Assembly (NCBI GenBank): GCA_021495925.1
Contig: JAKEKT010000026.1
Coordinates: 248,001 to 312,000 of the forward strand
Direction of reading: 5' to 3'
DNA from: Diplodia intermedia
Taxonomy: Eukaryota; Ascomycota; Dothideomycetes; Botryosphaeriales; Botryosphaeriaceae
Length of the DNA: 64,000 bases
Each line of letters begins with the position of its first letter. Position 1 is the stretch's first letter. This document shows positions 33,503 through 44,361 of this stretch, piece after piece. The translations under genes and the position numbers were made by a program. Under the pieces are notes generated by a model that saw nothing but the letters and a program-made list of their open reading frames with translations, made no database searches and was not told the origin of the DNA.

Positions 33503-36500
33503 ATGCCGGATTTACCTCCGTCCCTCGGCTCCGTAAGGATGAAACATTTCAGCCTTAGGGTGTGGCGATACTGACGAGGCTGTGGGGGCAGGACATAAGA
33601 ACCTCAAGCGAGGCTTCTCGAGCAATTCACAGCGCTCTGCACGAAAGAGAGGGGTCGAGACATGGCTCCTTGGTCTGGAAAGGGTTTGACGTGGATCAGG
33701 GGTATGATGGCAACAGCGCGAGCACCGAGTTCGTTCCCAACAACGTACATTCAGCAACGCCCCTTTCACTGGGTGCACATGCCCTCAAACCGTTTTTGAA
33801 AGGATCACCGGCTTCGCCTATCTTGTTCAAAAGACTCTCATCCTCGCTACCCAAGACCTCACTAAACTCTGATGTGACCATCCTCTCCATATTCGAACAG
33901 GACTTGGATCCCAAAGCTTTGAATAGGCTCCTGGCCAAGGTGTCCGACGACCTGCAGTCCAGAGGAATAGCATCGTGGGCCAGGCAGCCAAGGCTTTGTG
34001 CGGTCCTTACGTACTTGGGGTGCTCTGAACTCGTTGAAGAGTTCTTGAAAAATGGCATAGCAGACAGCGCCTTCCCATTCACTGCGGAAGAGCTCCAGCC
34101 CGTCCGCCTGACCACGATTCAGATGCACGCCTTTCTCCACTGTCAATGGAAAGTGACTCCGCGAATAACAGATCTCGCATTCGTCCAAGGCTTCCATCAA
34201 CACGTATTCCGACCAGTCGAGCGTTACTTCACCGTCGTGAACAGCCTCGGACTGGGCGGATCAGGTGACGTCGACCATGTAATCGACCGGTCCTCTGGAC
34301 AACACTACGCTCGGAAGAGGATGAGCTTGGGGCCTGGCCACCACTCCGCAGCTCGTAGAGAAATCTTCGAGAATGAGGTTCAGATCCTCAAGCGCCTGTC
34401 ACACCACCACGTTGTCTGCTTGGTGGCCTCGTACGTCGATGGCCACACCATGGGCATCCTGATGTCCCCAGTAGCCGACATGAGCCTTGCTTCCCTGATG
34501 GAAATGGAACCGATGCCTTCAGAGAAGAAGCAAACACTGCAGCGATGCTTTGGCTGCCTCGCTGCTGGACTGGCCTTTCTCCACGACCACCATATACGAC
34601 ACAAAGACATCAAGCCAAGGAATATCCTCGTCAAAGGTTCCACGGTTCTTTTCGCAGACTTTGGTATGTCACGGGTCAACTGGATCGAGTCGAACACCTC
34701 GCTCTTTACTGTTCCGGATTTCACCAGGCTCTACGTGGCTCCTGAAACCGCCAACGACGAGGCTCATACACGGCGAAGTGACATTTGGTCCCTCGGCTGC
34801 GTCTTCCTCGAAATGAGCTCGGCACTCTCGGGGAAGAGTGTTCGCAGCATACGATCTTTCTTCGAGGATTTCGGCAATGGAGAAATTTCCTACCAGGGCA
34901 ATTTGAGTGCCACGAAACAGTGGATCACAAGGCTTGAACGCCACAGAACCGATGATCTCCCTTGGTACCCGGCAATATGGGTCAAGAAAATGTTGGAGCC
35001 AGAGCAAGCGGCACGACCGTCGGCAGAGAAGCTCATGCAACTTATCCGAGCAGACGTGGCATCAGACATGACCTTTATACAGCGCTGCTGTTCACAGGCC
35101 TACGACGAACTTCCAATTCATCACCAAAACCATTGCAGCTCGCCGCGAAAGATGGCCACGAATGTGTCTCTCCAGGGAAACGAGTTCGTAGACCAAGATC
35201 AACTTTCGAGAGTTACCTCACATACGGACGCGGATAGCGATGCAGCGGACCTCATGATGAAGCCACTCCAACATAAGAGAGGACCCAGCTTGGCTCGAAC
35301 TCCAGAAAACCCAAAGGCTGCTGATGCGGTGACTCCATCAAATGCAGAAGAAGGGCCCTCTATTGGATTGGAAACCCTACTCGAGGGTTTGCCGTGGGCA
35401 AAATTCCCAAAAGAAACAGAACTGCCCACAATCGATGCTGGCTTTGGGGTCAACCGGCCTTTGAGATTCGTCGATGCGGAATCATTGGCATCTGTAGCTT
35501 TCGAACTCTCCAAGTTCCACGACAAAATGGCTCGAGTTGGGTCGAGTCATCATGCTTCATCTCTCATCGCATCACCGAAGATCTGCCTTGTCCTGCACTT
35601 GCTCCAGAGACGGAACTTCATAATCCATTTCGTAAAAAAGAAGGTTACGGATAAGGCCCTCCCCATGACCGCCCAGGGGCTCAAAGGAATTCTGAACGAC
35701 GATAAAGCAGCCACTGATTTTGAGAGAACACAATACTGCACCCTTGTGAGAGATGTAGATCCCGAGAAAATTACACATTTCCAGGACAAGGAATATCTAC
35801 CGTTCAAGAAGATATGTGACCTCGGCTCTGGCGGATGGGCAAAGGTGGAGTGCGCCCAAAACGTCATCACAGGCCATAGAGTTGCTCTGAAACTCTTCCC
35901 TGCAGCTTCACTAAACAGGAAGAAGGAGGCGGAGTTTAAGCTAAGCTTTCAAAAAGAGATTGCAAGCCTGAAGAGGCTGAACGGCCATCAACATATTGTA
36001 CAGTACGTTGGCGCGTACCAGAGCCAACGCAATTTGGGCCTTCTACTATCTCCGGTTGCTGCATGTGACCTTCATCAGCTCTTGCAAGATCCAGAGACAC
36101 TTCCAGGTGTGAGTGGAAACACGGGTTTGCTCTACACTTTTGGATGCTTGACCTCGGCGTTGGCATTCATGCATGGTCATGGAAGTAAGTTCGAAGACAC
36201 CTCGCCTTTCAAAATCCCAGATAACCAATGGAGTACAGTCAGGCACAAGGATATCAAGTCCGAGAACATCCTGATAGATCCCAGCAAGTATCCCTACAAT
36301 CTCCTGTTCACGGATTTCGGGATTGCAAACGATTTCAGTCAGACGAATCAGAGCATGACTGTAGGACCAAAGCTGGAAGGGACTCTCAGATACTGCGCCC
36401 CTGAAGTTGCACGGAGACGAGAACGCGCCACACGCTCCGATGTTTTCTCTCTCGGATGTGTCTTCCTGGAAGTGACGACAGTGCTGGCAGGCAAAACACT

Positions 36501-36909
36501 AAGCGAGCTATATGACAGCATGGATGAAGACGCCATATTCCACCTCAGCCTTCCAGAAATCAGCCGCTGGATTTCGAGCCTTGCCAGCAACTCCAAAAAG
36601 GAAATACCCATGGCGCTTGGTTGGTGCAAATCAATGCTGGAAGAACGGCCAGATGACAGGCCGTCGTCAAAGCAACTTTTAGAGATCGTCGCTCACGATG
36701 CGGGGGCTTGCAGCTTGAGGAAAGAAGTCTTCTGCTCGTTCTGTGCTGCAGAGCTCAGCGTGCAGAATACCATCACGTCAAAGAGCGTACAGTCGGATGT
36801 CGGGGCTGTGCATGGTATGCAAAGCTCCGCAGTGGACTGGAGAAGTTACTTAGCTGACATAAACGACAGACGATGGAATCCCGGAAATTTCGAAGTCGCC
36901 AAACATTGA
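33503..36909 (+). CDS. Tandem dual-domain Ser/Thr protein kinase
   Basis: The long open frame has no upstream in-frame ATG. A 30-nt first exon (33503-33532), a 59-nt intron (GTAAGG, CTGAC branch, CAG) and exon 33592-36909 supply one, giving 1115 aa. Kinase 1 has LGLGGSGDVD (about 229), HYARK lysine, HKDIKPRN (about 344), DFG (about 364) and the DIWSLGC helix. Kinase 2 has LGSGGWAKVE (about 753), VALK, HKDIKSEN (about 893), DFG (about 915) and DVFSLGC. Both have HKD for HRD but keep Asp, Lys and Asn, so both could be active. Each is preceded by a ~110-residue extension (for example ARQPRLCAVLTYLGC...GIADSAFPF), also present before the kinase at 2.8-4.1 kb. This points to an internal duplication. 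It is adjacent to two pseudokinase genes that may be its partners. Confidence 0.88.
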
Positions 36910-36919
36910 CTGGATCAAA

Positions 36920-38764
36920 ATGAATTACACTGAGCAGATGTTCCTGGAGATTGTGCATAGTCAGTATGTCTCACATCAACGTCGTATGTTACTAATTTTG
37001 ATAGCACTTTACACGGCCATGCAAATGTTGGAGGGGTCAGAGACGGGCTCGTCTTCCAATGTACAAGAGCTTGAGCTCACTTACGAGGTTACTAACCTTC
37101 TTACTTGGGGCCACGTCGTCGCTTTAAGCCTCCACGAGGATGAGAGAAAACCGAGGAGTATGGAGATATCGGAAAATCAGGCGACAATCCTGAATATCTT
37201 GGTTCAGATCAAGACAGTGCTGGACGATCTGTTCCCACTCAGTCAAACACATGCCGATTTCAAGGCTATGGTGTCTGAATCATGCCAGATTCAAGCGAAA
37301 GATGTTTGCCGAACTCGATATTTACCCACGAGCACATTCGAATACCTCGAAAAGCTTCTTCAGCGGCCGCACTCTCAAGTCTCCCACCAACGTTACGAGA
37401 ATGCTCACTTTGGTCAAGTGACTTCCGAATTGTCCAAGCGAAACAAGGACCTCAGAAGGCTTACAGCGCCACCTACTCGGACTGAATTACAAGAGAAGGA
37501 TGAAGAGGCCAACCTTGAACTTCTTCAGTTGTGTAGTTCGTTGCCGGAACTTCTATCTTTGGTCAAAGCAATGAACCCAACGATGCTCCCGGATGACCAG
37601 AACCTGGAAGACCTTTGGTCCATGCCAGAACCTCTCAAGACCCGGATGTCACGAGCTGAAGTGCCTGGCGTGTGGAATCGTGATCCTCTTGCCATCTTTG
37701 CACGCTTCAAAGCAATCAATCTCGAAGTATGGCACCACTACCCACGGCCATCCGATGTACACCTGGACACCTCCTCTGTCGAACTCCCATCTTATGAAGA
37801 TGAGGGTGAATACGACTTGAGGTGCGAAGCTTCCATTCGCACTCCCAATGGTACCCGTGTACGTGTCCTGGTGGAATGGAAGACCTACGAGCCACGGGTT
37901 TTCGACGGAGAACCTGATGACAAAGTAGCCGAGAGAGTTTTGGAACTGGCCACAATTGCAAAAGACAACCATAAGCCGCAGGAGTTCAGGGTGCTGAACT
38001 GTCTGGGCATGTTCAGAGACATTGACCCATGGACAGGAGAAGACCGTACCCGATTTGGCCTTGTTTTCGAGCTACCACGGGCACCTTCTGGAGGAGTACC
38101 GGTGGATTTGCTGCGGCTGCTTGAAGATGAGCCGACGCCAAGCCCTGGCGAGAGGCTCTCGCTGGCACAAGCGGTGTCCAGTGCTCTCCTGTACTTGCAT
38201 GCCGCCAACTGGCTCCACAAGGGTCTCCGAGGTGACAACATCCTGTTCTTCCGAGACGAGGTGGGAGATATTGAATACGGGAAACCGTTTCTGTGCGGCT
38301 TCCAATATACCAGGCCGGCATATAACCAGGAAATGACAGAGAAGCCTCCGGAAAACGCGTTTGACGATATCTATCGACATCCTCGAGCCCAAGGGTCTCG
38401 AGCTGATGTCTCTTATCTCAAGACCTTCGACATATATAGTCTTGGGGTCATTCTGCTGGAGATAGCGTACTGGAAACCGCTAGCCAGTATCCTTCACATT
38501 GACCCCATAAAGGCTCGTCCGAGAACAACGAATCGTATCCGTAGCAGACTATTGGCACAACGAGAGCTTTTGAACGGCTTGCAGAGCATTCTCGGGAAGA
38601 GTTTTGTCGAAATTGTACGGAGGTGCCTCGTGGGCCCGACGGCTTTTGGGCTGAGCGCCGACGCAGATGAGAGACGCCCGCAAGATTCGGCGAGGTTGCA
38701 TGCAGCTTTCTATCGACTGGTGGTCAGGGAACTCAAAAGTCCGCTCACGACCAGCATGTTTTAA
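36920..38764 (+). CDS. Second pseudokinase of the HeLo/DUF7580-like type
   Basis: A 614-aa frame from ATG 36920, only 10 bases after the dual-kinase stop. The C-terminal half matches the layout of the protein at 31496-33151: a loop reading LHKGLRGDN (about 432) in place of HRDxKxxN, CGFQYTRP (about 459) in place of DFG, and YSLGVILLEIAYW. It is a pseudokinase paralogue. The N-terminal half is helical (LLILIALYTAMQML, then QATILNILVQIKTVLDDLF) and could be a diverged HeLo-like bundle. An intron-like GTATGT...CTAAT...TAG lies at about 36964-37004 but would shift the frame with this ATG, so the true start may instead be ATG 37019. A 10-base gap to the upstream gene is unusually short for this genome. 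Confidence 0.72.
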   Translation: MNYTEQMFLEIVHSQYVSHQRRMLLILIALYTAMQMLEGSETGSSSNVQELELTYEVTNLLTWGHVVALSLHEDERKPRSMEISENQATILNILVQIKTVLDDLFPLSQTHADFKAMVSESCQIQAKDVCRTRYLPTSTFEYLEKLLQRPHSQVSHQRYENAHFGQVTSELSKRNKDLRRLTAPPTRTELQEKDEEANLELLQLCSSLPELLSLVKAMNPTMLPDDQNLEDLWSMPEPLKTRMSRAEVPGVWNRDPLAIFARFKAINLEVWHHYPRPSDVHLDTSSVELPSYEDEGEYDLRCEASIRTPNGTRVRVLVEWKTYEPRVFDGEPDDKVAERVLELATIAKDNHKPQEFRVLNCLGMFRDIDPWTGEDRTRFGLVFELPRAPSGGVPVDLLRLLEDEPTPSPGERLSLAQAVSSALLYLHAANWLHKGLRGDNILFFRDEVGDIEYGKPFLCGFQYTRPAYNQEMTEKPPENAFDDIYRHPRAQGSRADVSYLKTFDIYSLGVILLEIAYWKPLASILHIDPIKARPRTTNRIRSRLLAQRELLNGLQSILGKSFVEIVRRCLVGPTAFGLSADADERRPQDSARLHAAFYRLVVRELKSPLTTSMF

Positions 38765-39144
38765 GGGTCGTCCCATTTTTCAACTGCAACCGTGGGTCTG
38801 GCACTACCAGAAGGACTAGCTGCGAACCGTCAAGTAGAAGAATTTAGTGGTTTGCCGAGAACCGATCTAAATATCTTGACAATCATCGATGACCACAAGC
38901 ACTATTCCAAACAAGGAAATGCACGTGAGTGTGGGGGCGGAAAGTCTCCGCTTACTCGTGTCGTGGCCTTAAGCTCCCCGGCATCTCATAAGCTGATACC
39001 GCGTCGCCTTTTCGTCCTCCTCCGTTGGTATCCAGCAACTGCCAGGCAGGTAAGCGTGGCAGTCACGCAGGAAGGCTGATCGCAATGGTGCGAAGCCGCA
39101 TGGTTCCACACCCTCTGACGTAATCTCCTCTTGCTCGGGCCACC
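38765..39144. other. Intergenic, upstream of the HET-domain gene
   Basis: No ORF is supported. Presumed promoter of the HET gene; no clear TATA box was seen. Confidence 0.5.
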
Positions 39145-41358
39145 ATGGCTCCGTTGCAGCATGTACGAGGCCTTGGTCGTCGGCGAAAGAGATCGCTCGG
39201 GATTCAAGACATTCCGGACCTCACAAAGGATGATTCTGGCTCATTGGAAAGTCTGCAACGGATGGGTGAGAGGTTCCCAACGGAATCCCCACAGCTGGCA
39301 TTGTTTTTGACAGCAGGCAGCCTTGGACTCGATCCAAAAATCATCTCACGACGCAGGTCTGTGCAGGCCGTGCAAGCAATTGCTGCAGTCACACCGTCTT
39401 CCGGACCGTCAACATGCCGGGTTCGGCATAGACTATAAGAGAAGGAGGACGGGGCCGAGTTGCGAATATGACCATCATGCCACCCTTTCTGAGCTGCGAG
39501 CGTGCGGATCCTGCGAACTCTGCATCCTCATCAAAATCCTGATATGCGAGGACACGAGCACCACCGCCAAGAAGGACAGCGCCTACAGAATCCAGCTCGT
39601 CAATGATGGGAGCAAGCCGCATCGTTACCTGAAGTTCAGTTTCAGGGAAGAGAGCGGAAAATGGACGGACAAGAAGATGATCATTGCATGCTGGGAGAGT
39701 CTGACAGGTATGATGCGCTTGATAGTGGCAGACTGATGGGCTGACTTTGTGCAGATCACGTTTACGAAGGCTTCCGCTCTCTGGGGCCTTCGACTGCCTC
39801 GAAACAGACGTTCGACCTGGTGGGGTCGTGGCTGGACGAATGCTTGGCCGAGCATACCACGTGCAACCATCTCTCGGACTCCTCGAACAGACTCCCGACA
39901 CGCCTCGTGGAGATCGAAGCCGCTGACCTGAACGGGACCTTCAAGGCGCGACTCTGCCACGGCGAGTCATTGCCCCCGAGCACGCCCTACGTAACACTAA
40001 GCCACTGTTGGGGCAAGGAGTTGTTCATGACACTTACGTCCGACAACACAGTTGAATGGATGCAATCGCTGCCCACGGAGGAATTACCTCAGACGTTCCG
40101 CGATGCGATGGTCATTGCTCGCAAACTCCGGTATCGCTATCTTTGGATTGACAGCCTCTGCATCGTCCAGGATTCAGAAGAAGATTGGATGAGAGAAGCG
40201 GGCAGGATGAGCGAAGTGTATCAACATTCAGACCTGACCATCTCCGCAACAGCCTCACATAAGGCCAGTGATGGATGTTTCGAATCCCGGCCGCCGTATC
40301 TGTTCCGCCATCCAGGCCGTCCAAATAGCGGAATACCACCGAGCTTCTGGAGCCTTGCCCCGCGAGATCTGTGGGATCTTGGGGTCGAGAGCCGGCGGAA
40401 ACTTGGACTTCCGCGTCGGGCTTGGGTGCTTCAAGAGCGGGTTCTTTCGCGCCGAATCCTGCACTACAGCTCACTCGGCGTTTTCTGGGAGTGCGACAGG
40501 GTCCGCAGGTCTGAGCTTGTGCCGGACCACTCGACGTCCCGCCAGTTCGCCGGGCTCTTGCAACAGCTTTCCACTACCTCACACGAAACGCCGTCTTCCG
40601 AATGGCACCGCCACTGGGCCGCGCTTGTAAAAGACTATTCAGAGCGGCAACTGACGTATCCCAACCGTGACAAGCTCGCGGCACTCTCTGGGGTGGCGAA
40701 AGCGTTCCAGTCTCAACTGGCCGACGAGGCGTACGTTGCCGGCATGTGGAATGACAAGGACGACCTTCTGCGGATGCTGATGTGGTCCGCTATCAAAAAG
40801 AGTCCAAGGCAGGCAAGACCGATATACCGCGCGCCATCTTGGTCGTGGGCGTCTCTGGATACTCCCGTGTCCCCGCCGCTGTCCAGCTATGGCCACGATC
40901 TTGTTTCCCTTGTCAACATCAAACACGCTCAGACAAAACCACTCAACTCAGCCGACCCGACGGGACGCATTGCAGATGGCTCCCTCACCGTCGTCGGGTT
41001 CTGTGTGCCCACCCTGTTGACGTTGGAGAAACAAAAGACCCGGCTCAAGCTGGTGGGGAGGTATACAGCGAGTGCCCAGAAGTTCTGGCAGGAATACCGG
41101 CCCACGGTGCGACTAGACTACCTTGAGCCGACTTCGAGCTTTCCGCGATGGCTGTGGTGTGTGCCATGGTTCTCGTACGACTTCATGACCCGTGACAACA
41201 AACCCCGCCACCGAATCTCCTTCCTGCTCCTCGAGAGCGCGAGGCGTGGAGATCAGAACCCCAGAATCTTCAGAAGAGTCGGCATGGCCGAGAGCTGGAG
41301 CTTCCCGCTGGCCTACAAGTGGGATTTGATGTACTACAAAGAGATGACTGTTGTTTGA
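39145..41358 (+). CDS. HET-domain (heterokaryon incompatibility) protein
   Basis: Exons 39145-39265, 39321-39707 and 39755-41358 join in frame to 703 aa. The first acceptor is the third of three nearby AGs, chosen because it alone keeps frame. Before the domain there is a Cys-containing segment (LCRPCKQLL, SCELCIL) common in this family. The HET domain opens at YVTLSHCWG (about residue 247), continues through TFRDAMVIARKL, YLWIDSLCIVQD, and MSEVYQHSDLTISATAS, and closes at RAWVLQERVLSRR (about 391). HET domains trigger growth arrest or cell death when non-self is detected in fused hyphae. It lies next to the kinase/pseudokinase genes, so a joint role is plausible. Unlike the remnant at 4.2 kb it appears intact. 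Confidence 0.92.
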
Positions 41359-41899
41359 TGCCGAAGTGACGCGACACCACTACCCGGAGACCGATGTCGT
41401 TTTCCCGACTCTTATCTGCGATAAGAACTGGCCGTGCCGGCTCCAGAAAGCATGGACAGCAGTGTGGCGGCGTCTCATGGCGGTCGCTGATGTGGCTCTC
41501 CGGCGGGCCTGGCCGTACAGGAACGTCATTATTGTTCGCTGTTTGGAAAGAAGTGACGGTCGAGTATGACATATTGACGGTGCGAGGAGGGCGTTACATC
41601 AGCCGTGGTACCCTATCGGGCAACCAACCCTCGCTTACCGGCGCTAGCGTGCATGGCGCAATCCGATGTCATGATCACGCTGCCCAGTCTTTTGCCCAGT
41701 CGCCTTCAACCGGGCTCGTGCCTGGCATGAGCTCAATCCACACCAAGCGGAGAAGACCCGAATGTATAAACATCCCGCCCGCAACCTTCAGGAACAGGGA
41801 AGACCCCGGCCCCACTTGGCATGTTTATAAGACGGGCGGGGTCCGATGGCTTGCTGACCGGCACTGTTCCTGCGCATTTCCGGCTCCTACAATCCTGCC
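41359..41899. other. Intergenic, promoter of the sulfatase gene
   Basis: No ORF is supported. It holds two TATA-like sites (near 41764 and 41824), each next to a CCCGCC/GGGCGG motif, the second about 70 bases before the ATG. Confidence 0.5.
41824..41831 (+). promoter_or_regulatory. TATA box of the arylsulfatase gene
   Basis: TTTATAAG lies about 70 bases upstream of the ATG at 41900 and is followed by a GGGCGGGG motif. Confidence 0.45.
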
Positions 41900-44068
41900 A
41901 TGAAGCTGTCTACTCTGGGACTTGTCCTCGGCGGCGCTCTTGCGTCCGCCAAGCAGCCAAACATCCTCTTCGTCCTGACTGACGATCAGGATCTGCACAT
42001 GAACTCTGTGGATTACATGCCCCTCCTCCAGGTAACAATGCCCTTCGGAAGCTATCGGACGTGAAAACGCTGACCTCGCTCTGCCCCCAGAAACACATCA
42101 TTGAGCAGGGCACCACCTTTGCTAAGCATTTCTGCACTGTCGCCATCTGCTGTCCGTCCCGCGCAAATCTGTGGACTGGGCATGCTGCTCACAACACTAA
42201 CGGTAAGAGAGTGCATCTGTACGACGCTGAACCTGAAACTGACGTCACTTAGTCACGGATGTCACTCCGCCATACGGTATGCTTCCGCACTTCACCCCCG
42301 CCGTAACTGGCTTCTAACGTCGCCCAAAGGCGGCTTCCAAAAGGTTATTTCCGAGGGATGGAACGACAACTACCTGCCCCTGTGGATGCAAGATGCTGGA
42401 TACAACACCTACTACTCCGGCAAGCTCTGGAACGGCCACACTGTCTCCAACTACAACGAGACCTTCGCCCGCGGCTTCAACGGCTCCGACTTCCTGCTCG
42501 ACCCGTACACGTACAAGTACTACGATGCTGTCATGACCAGGAACGGAGAGGAGCCGGTCAGCTACGCCGGCAACTACTCCACCGACGTCATCAAGGACAA
42601 GATCCTTGGCTTCCTGGACGAGGCCCTTTCCCACGAACGTCCCTGGTTCGTCGTTGCTGCCCCCATTGCACCCCACGCCACGACGACCACGGACCCGGCA
42701 ACCAACTCCACCTACTTTGACTTTGCCCAGTACGCGCCCCGGCACGCCGACCTCTTCAAGAACTATACGATCCCGAGAGATACCAGTTTCAACGCCAAGG
42801 TTGAAGGCGGTGTCAGCTGGATCAAGAACCTTGCCCCTCTCAACGCCTCTGTCATCGAATACAACGATGAGTTCCAACGGTCCAGGCTGAGGGCTCTCCA
42901 AGCCGTCGACGAGATGATCGAGGCGTTCGTGGAGAAGCTGGATGATGCCGGCGTCCTGGAGGATACGTACGTCATCTTCAGTACCGACAACGGCTTCCAC
43001 ATCTCTCAGCACAGGATGACGCCCGGGAAGGAGTGCGGATACGGTACGATCGTCCGATACCCTCGATCGAACTTCCAAGGCTGATGCAGGTGCGACAAGA
43101 CACTGACATCCACATTCCCCTCGCCATCCGTGGCCCCGGAATCGCAAAGGGCCAGACCATTGACGCCGTCACGAGCCATACCGACATTGCACCCACGATC
43201 CTCGACCTCGCGGGAGCCCCCAAGCAGCTTGACGGCAAAGTGATTCCGCTCACGGCCGCGGCGGCCCAGAACGGAACGTATGAGCACGCCGCGATTGAGT
43301 ACTGGGGAAGGGTAAGCGCAACGAGAAAGAAGCCCGCATCTTATGCATCAGCTAACCGCGTGGGGGAAAAAAAAAAGGCCTTGGCCGAGGGAATCTACCT
43401 CAACCCCGCCGGCTCCCGCAACATCTACAACAACACGTACAAGGGCCTCAGGCTTGTCGGGGAAGACTACAGCATCTACTACAGCGTCTGGTGCACGAAC
43501 GAAGCCGAGTTCTACGACGTGAAGGTTCGTCCGTCCCGACGCCCCCTCGTTCCCGCGCGCGCCAACCCAGAAGAAAACCCTCTCCACACACGCAATAATG
43601 TCTCCGACTAACTTTTTTTCTCTTTCCCCCCCCCCCCCCCAAAAGACCGACCCCGGCCAGATCCACAACCTGGCATCCAACGCCACGGCCAACAAGTCCA
43701 ACGGCTACCAGCTGGCCGGCCGGCCGCTGGCGCAGATCATCGCCCGCCTCGACGCGCTCATGATGGTGCTCAAGTCCTGCAAGGGCGTCGCGTGCACGCA
43801 GCCCTGGGCGGAGCTGCACCCCGACGACGTCGTCCGGACGCTCACCGACGCCCTGAGCGCCGACTACGACGACTTCTACCGCGACCAGCCCAAGGTGGCC
43901 TTCACCTCCTGCGAGATGGGCTACCTCGTCGGCGCCGAGGGCCCGCAGGACTTCCACCGGTACGCCGACGCCGCCGCCGCCGCCGGTGGTGGTGCGAGGA
44001 TGGAGGAGTCGAAAATCGACGGCCGCGAGGTCTTCCTCTACGGGGCCGATTGGCACCTCTACACGTAG
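41900..44068 (+). CDS. Secreted arylsulfatase
   Basis: Seven exons: 41900-42031, 42091-42202, 42253-42276, 42330-43043, 43100-43311, 43378-43524 and 43646-44068, giving 587 aa in frame. The fifth exon start is the least certain (only AAG at 43097-43099 keeps frame). A signal peptide covers residues 1-17. NILFVLTDDQD gives the metal-binding Asp pair. ICCPSRANLWTG carries the C-x-P-S-R motif, with Cys64 the residue that is converted to formylglycine. PHA and STDNGFH..QHRM add further active-site positions. Sulfatases release sulfate from esters in the medium, usually under sulfur limitation. Two acceptors follow homopolymers: a C15 tract before AAAAG at about 43627-43645 and an A10 tract before 43378. 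Confidence 0.9.
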
Positions 44069-44160
44069 ACGGATCGAACATTCGACCAAACACAAGATAC
44101 AACGTAGATACGAACAAAAAACCACTGCAACGATATGTATGATATACGAATCTTCCAAAG

Positions 44161-44191
<31 letters not shown>

Positions 44192-44264
44192 CTCCCCCTC
44201 AACCCATGGATGATGGCCCAATTGCTCGGCCCCCTTCCCTCCCAGAGGAGGCAAAACAGGAGCC
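44069..44264. other. 3' flank of the arylsulfatase gene
   Basis: Non-coding; includes a CTT-rich pyrimidine tract near 44160-44200, likely in the 3' untranslated region or just beyond it. Confidence 0.4.
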
Positions 44265-44270
44265 AAAAAA
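44265..44270 (-). terminator. Pol III terminator of tRNA-Thr
   Basis: A run of six T on the minus strand begins four bases after the 3' end of the tRNA gene, the usual RNA polymerase III stop. Confidence 0.8.
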
Positions 44271-44274
44271 TCAT

Positions 44275-44361
44275 TGCCCACACCCAGAATCGAACTAGGG
44301 ATCTTCGCATTGCATGAAAGGCCCATACGAGTGCGACGCTGTACCACTAAGCCATGCGGGC
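44275..44361 (-). tRNA. tRNA-Thr (anticodon CGU) with a 15-nt intron
   Basis: An 87-base gene on the minus strand. The acceptor stem pairs GCCCGCA with TGTGGGC, leaving discriminator A. The D-arm GCTTAGTGGTACAGC contains the A-box. The anticodon stem TCGCA/TGCGA encloses loop CTCGTA plus the insertion, placing CGT (reads ACG, Thr) at 34-36 with an intron after position 37, the standard site. The T-arm CCTAG-TTCGATT-CTGGG contains the B-box. No CCA is encoded, as usual for eukaryotes. The amino-acid call depends on the intron placement. Confidence 0.88.

Noticed and set aside
42314..43147. 277-aa minus-strand ORF opposite the sulfatase
   Set aside because: Antisense to exon 4, which contains conserved sulfatase sequence.
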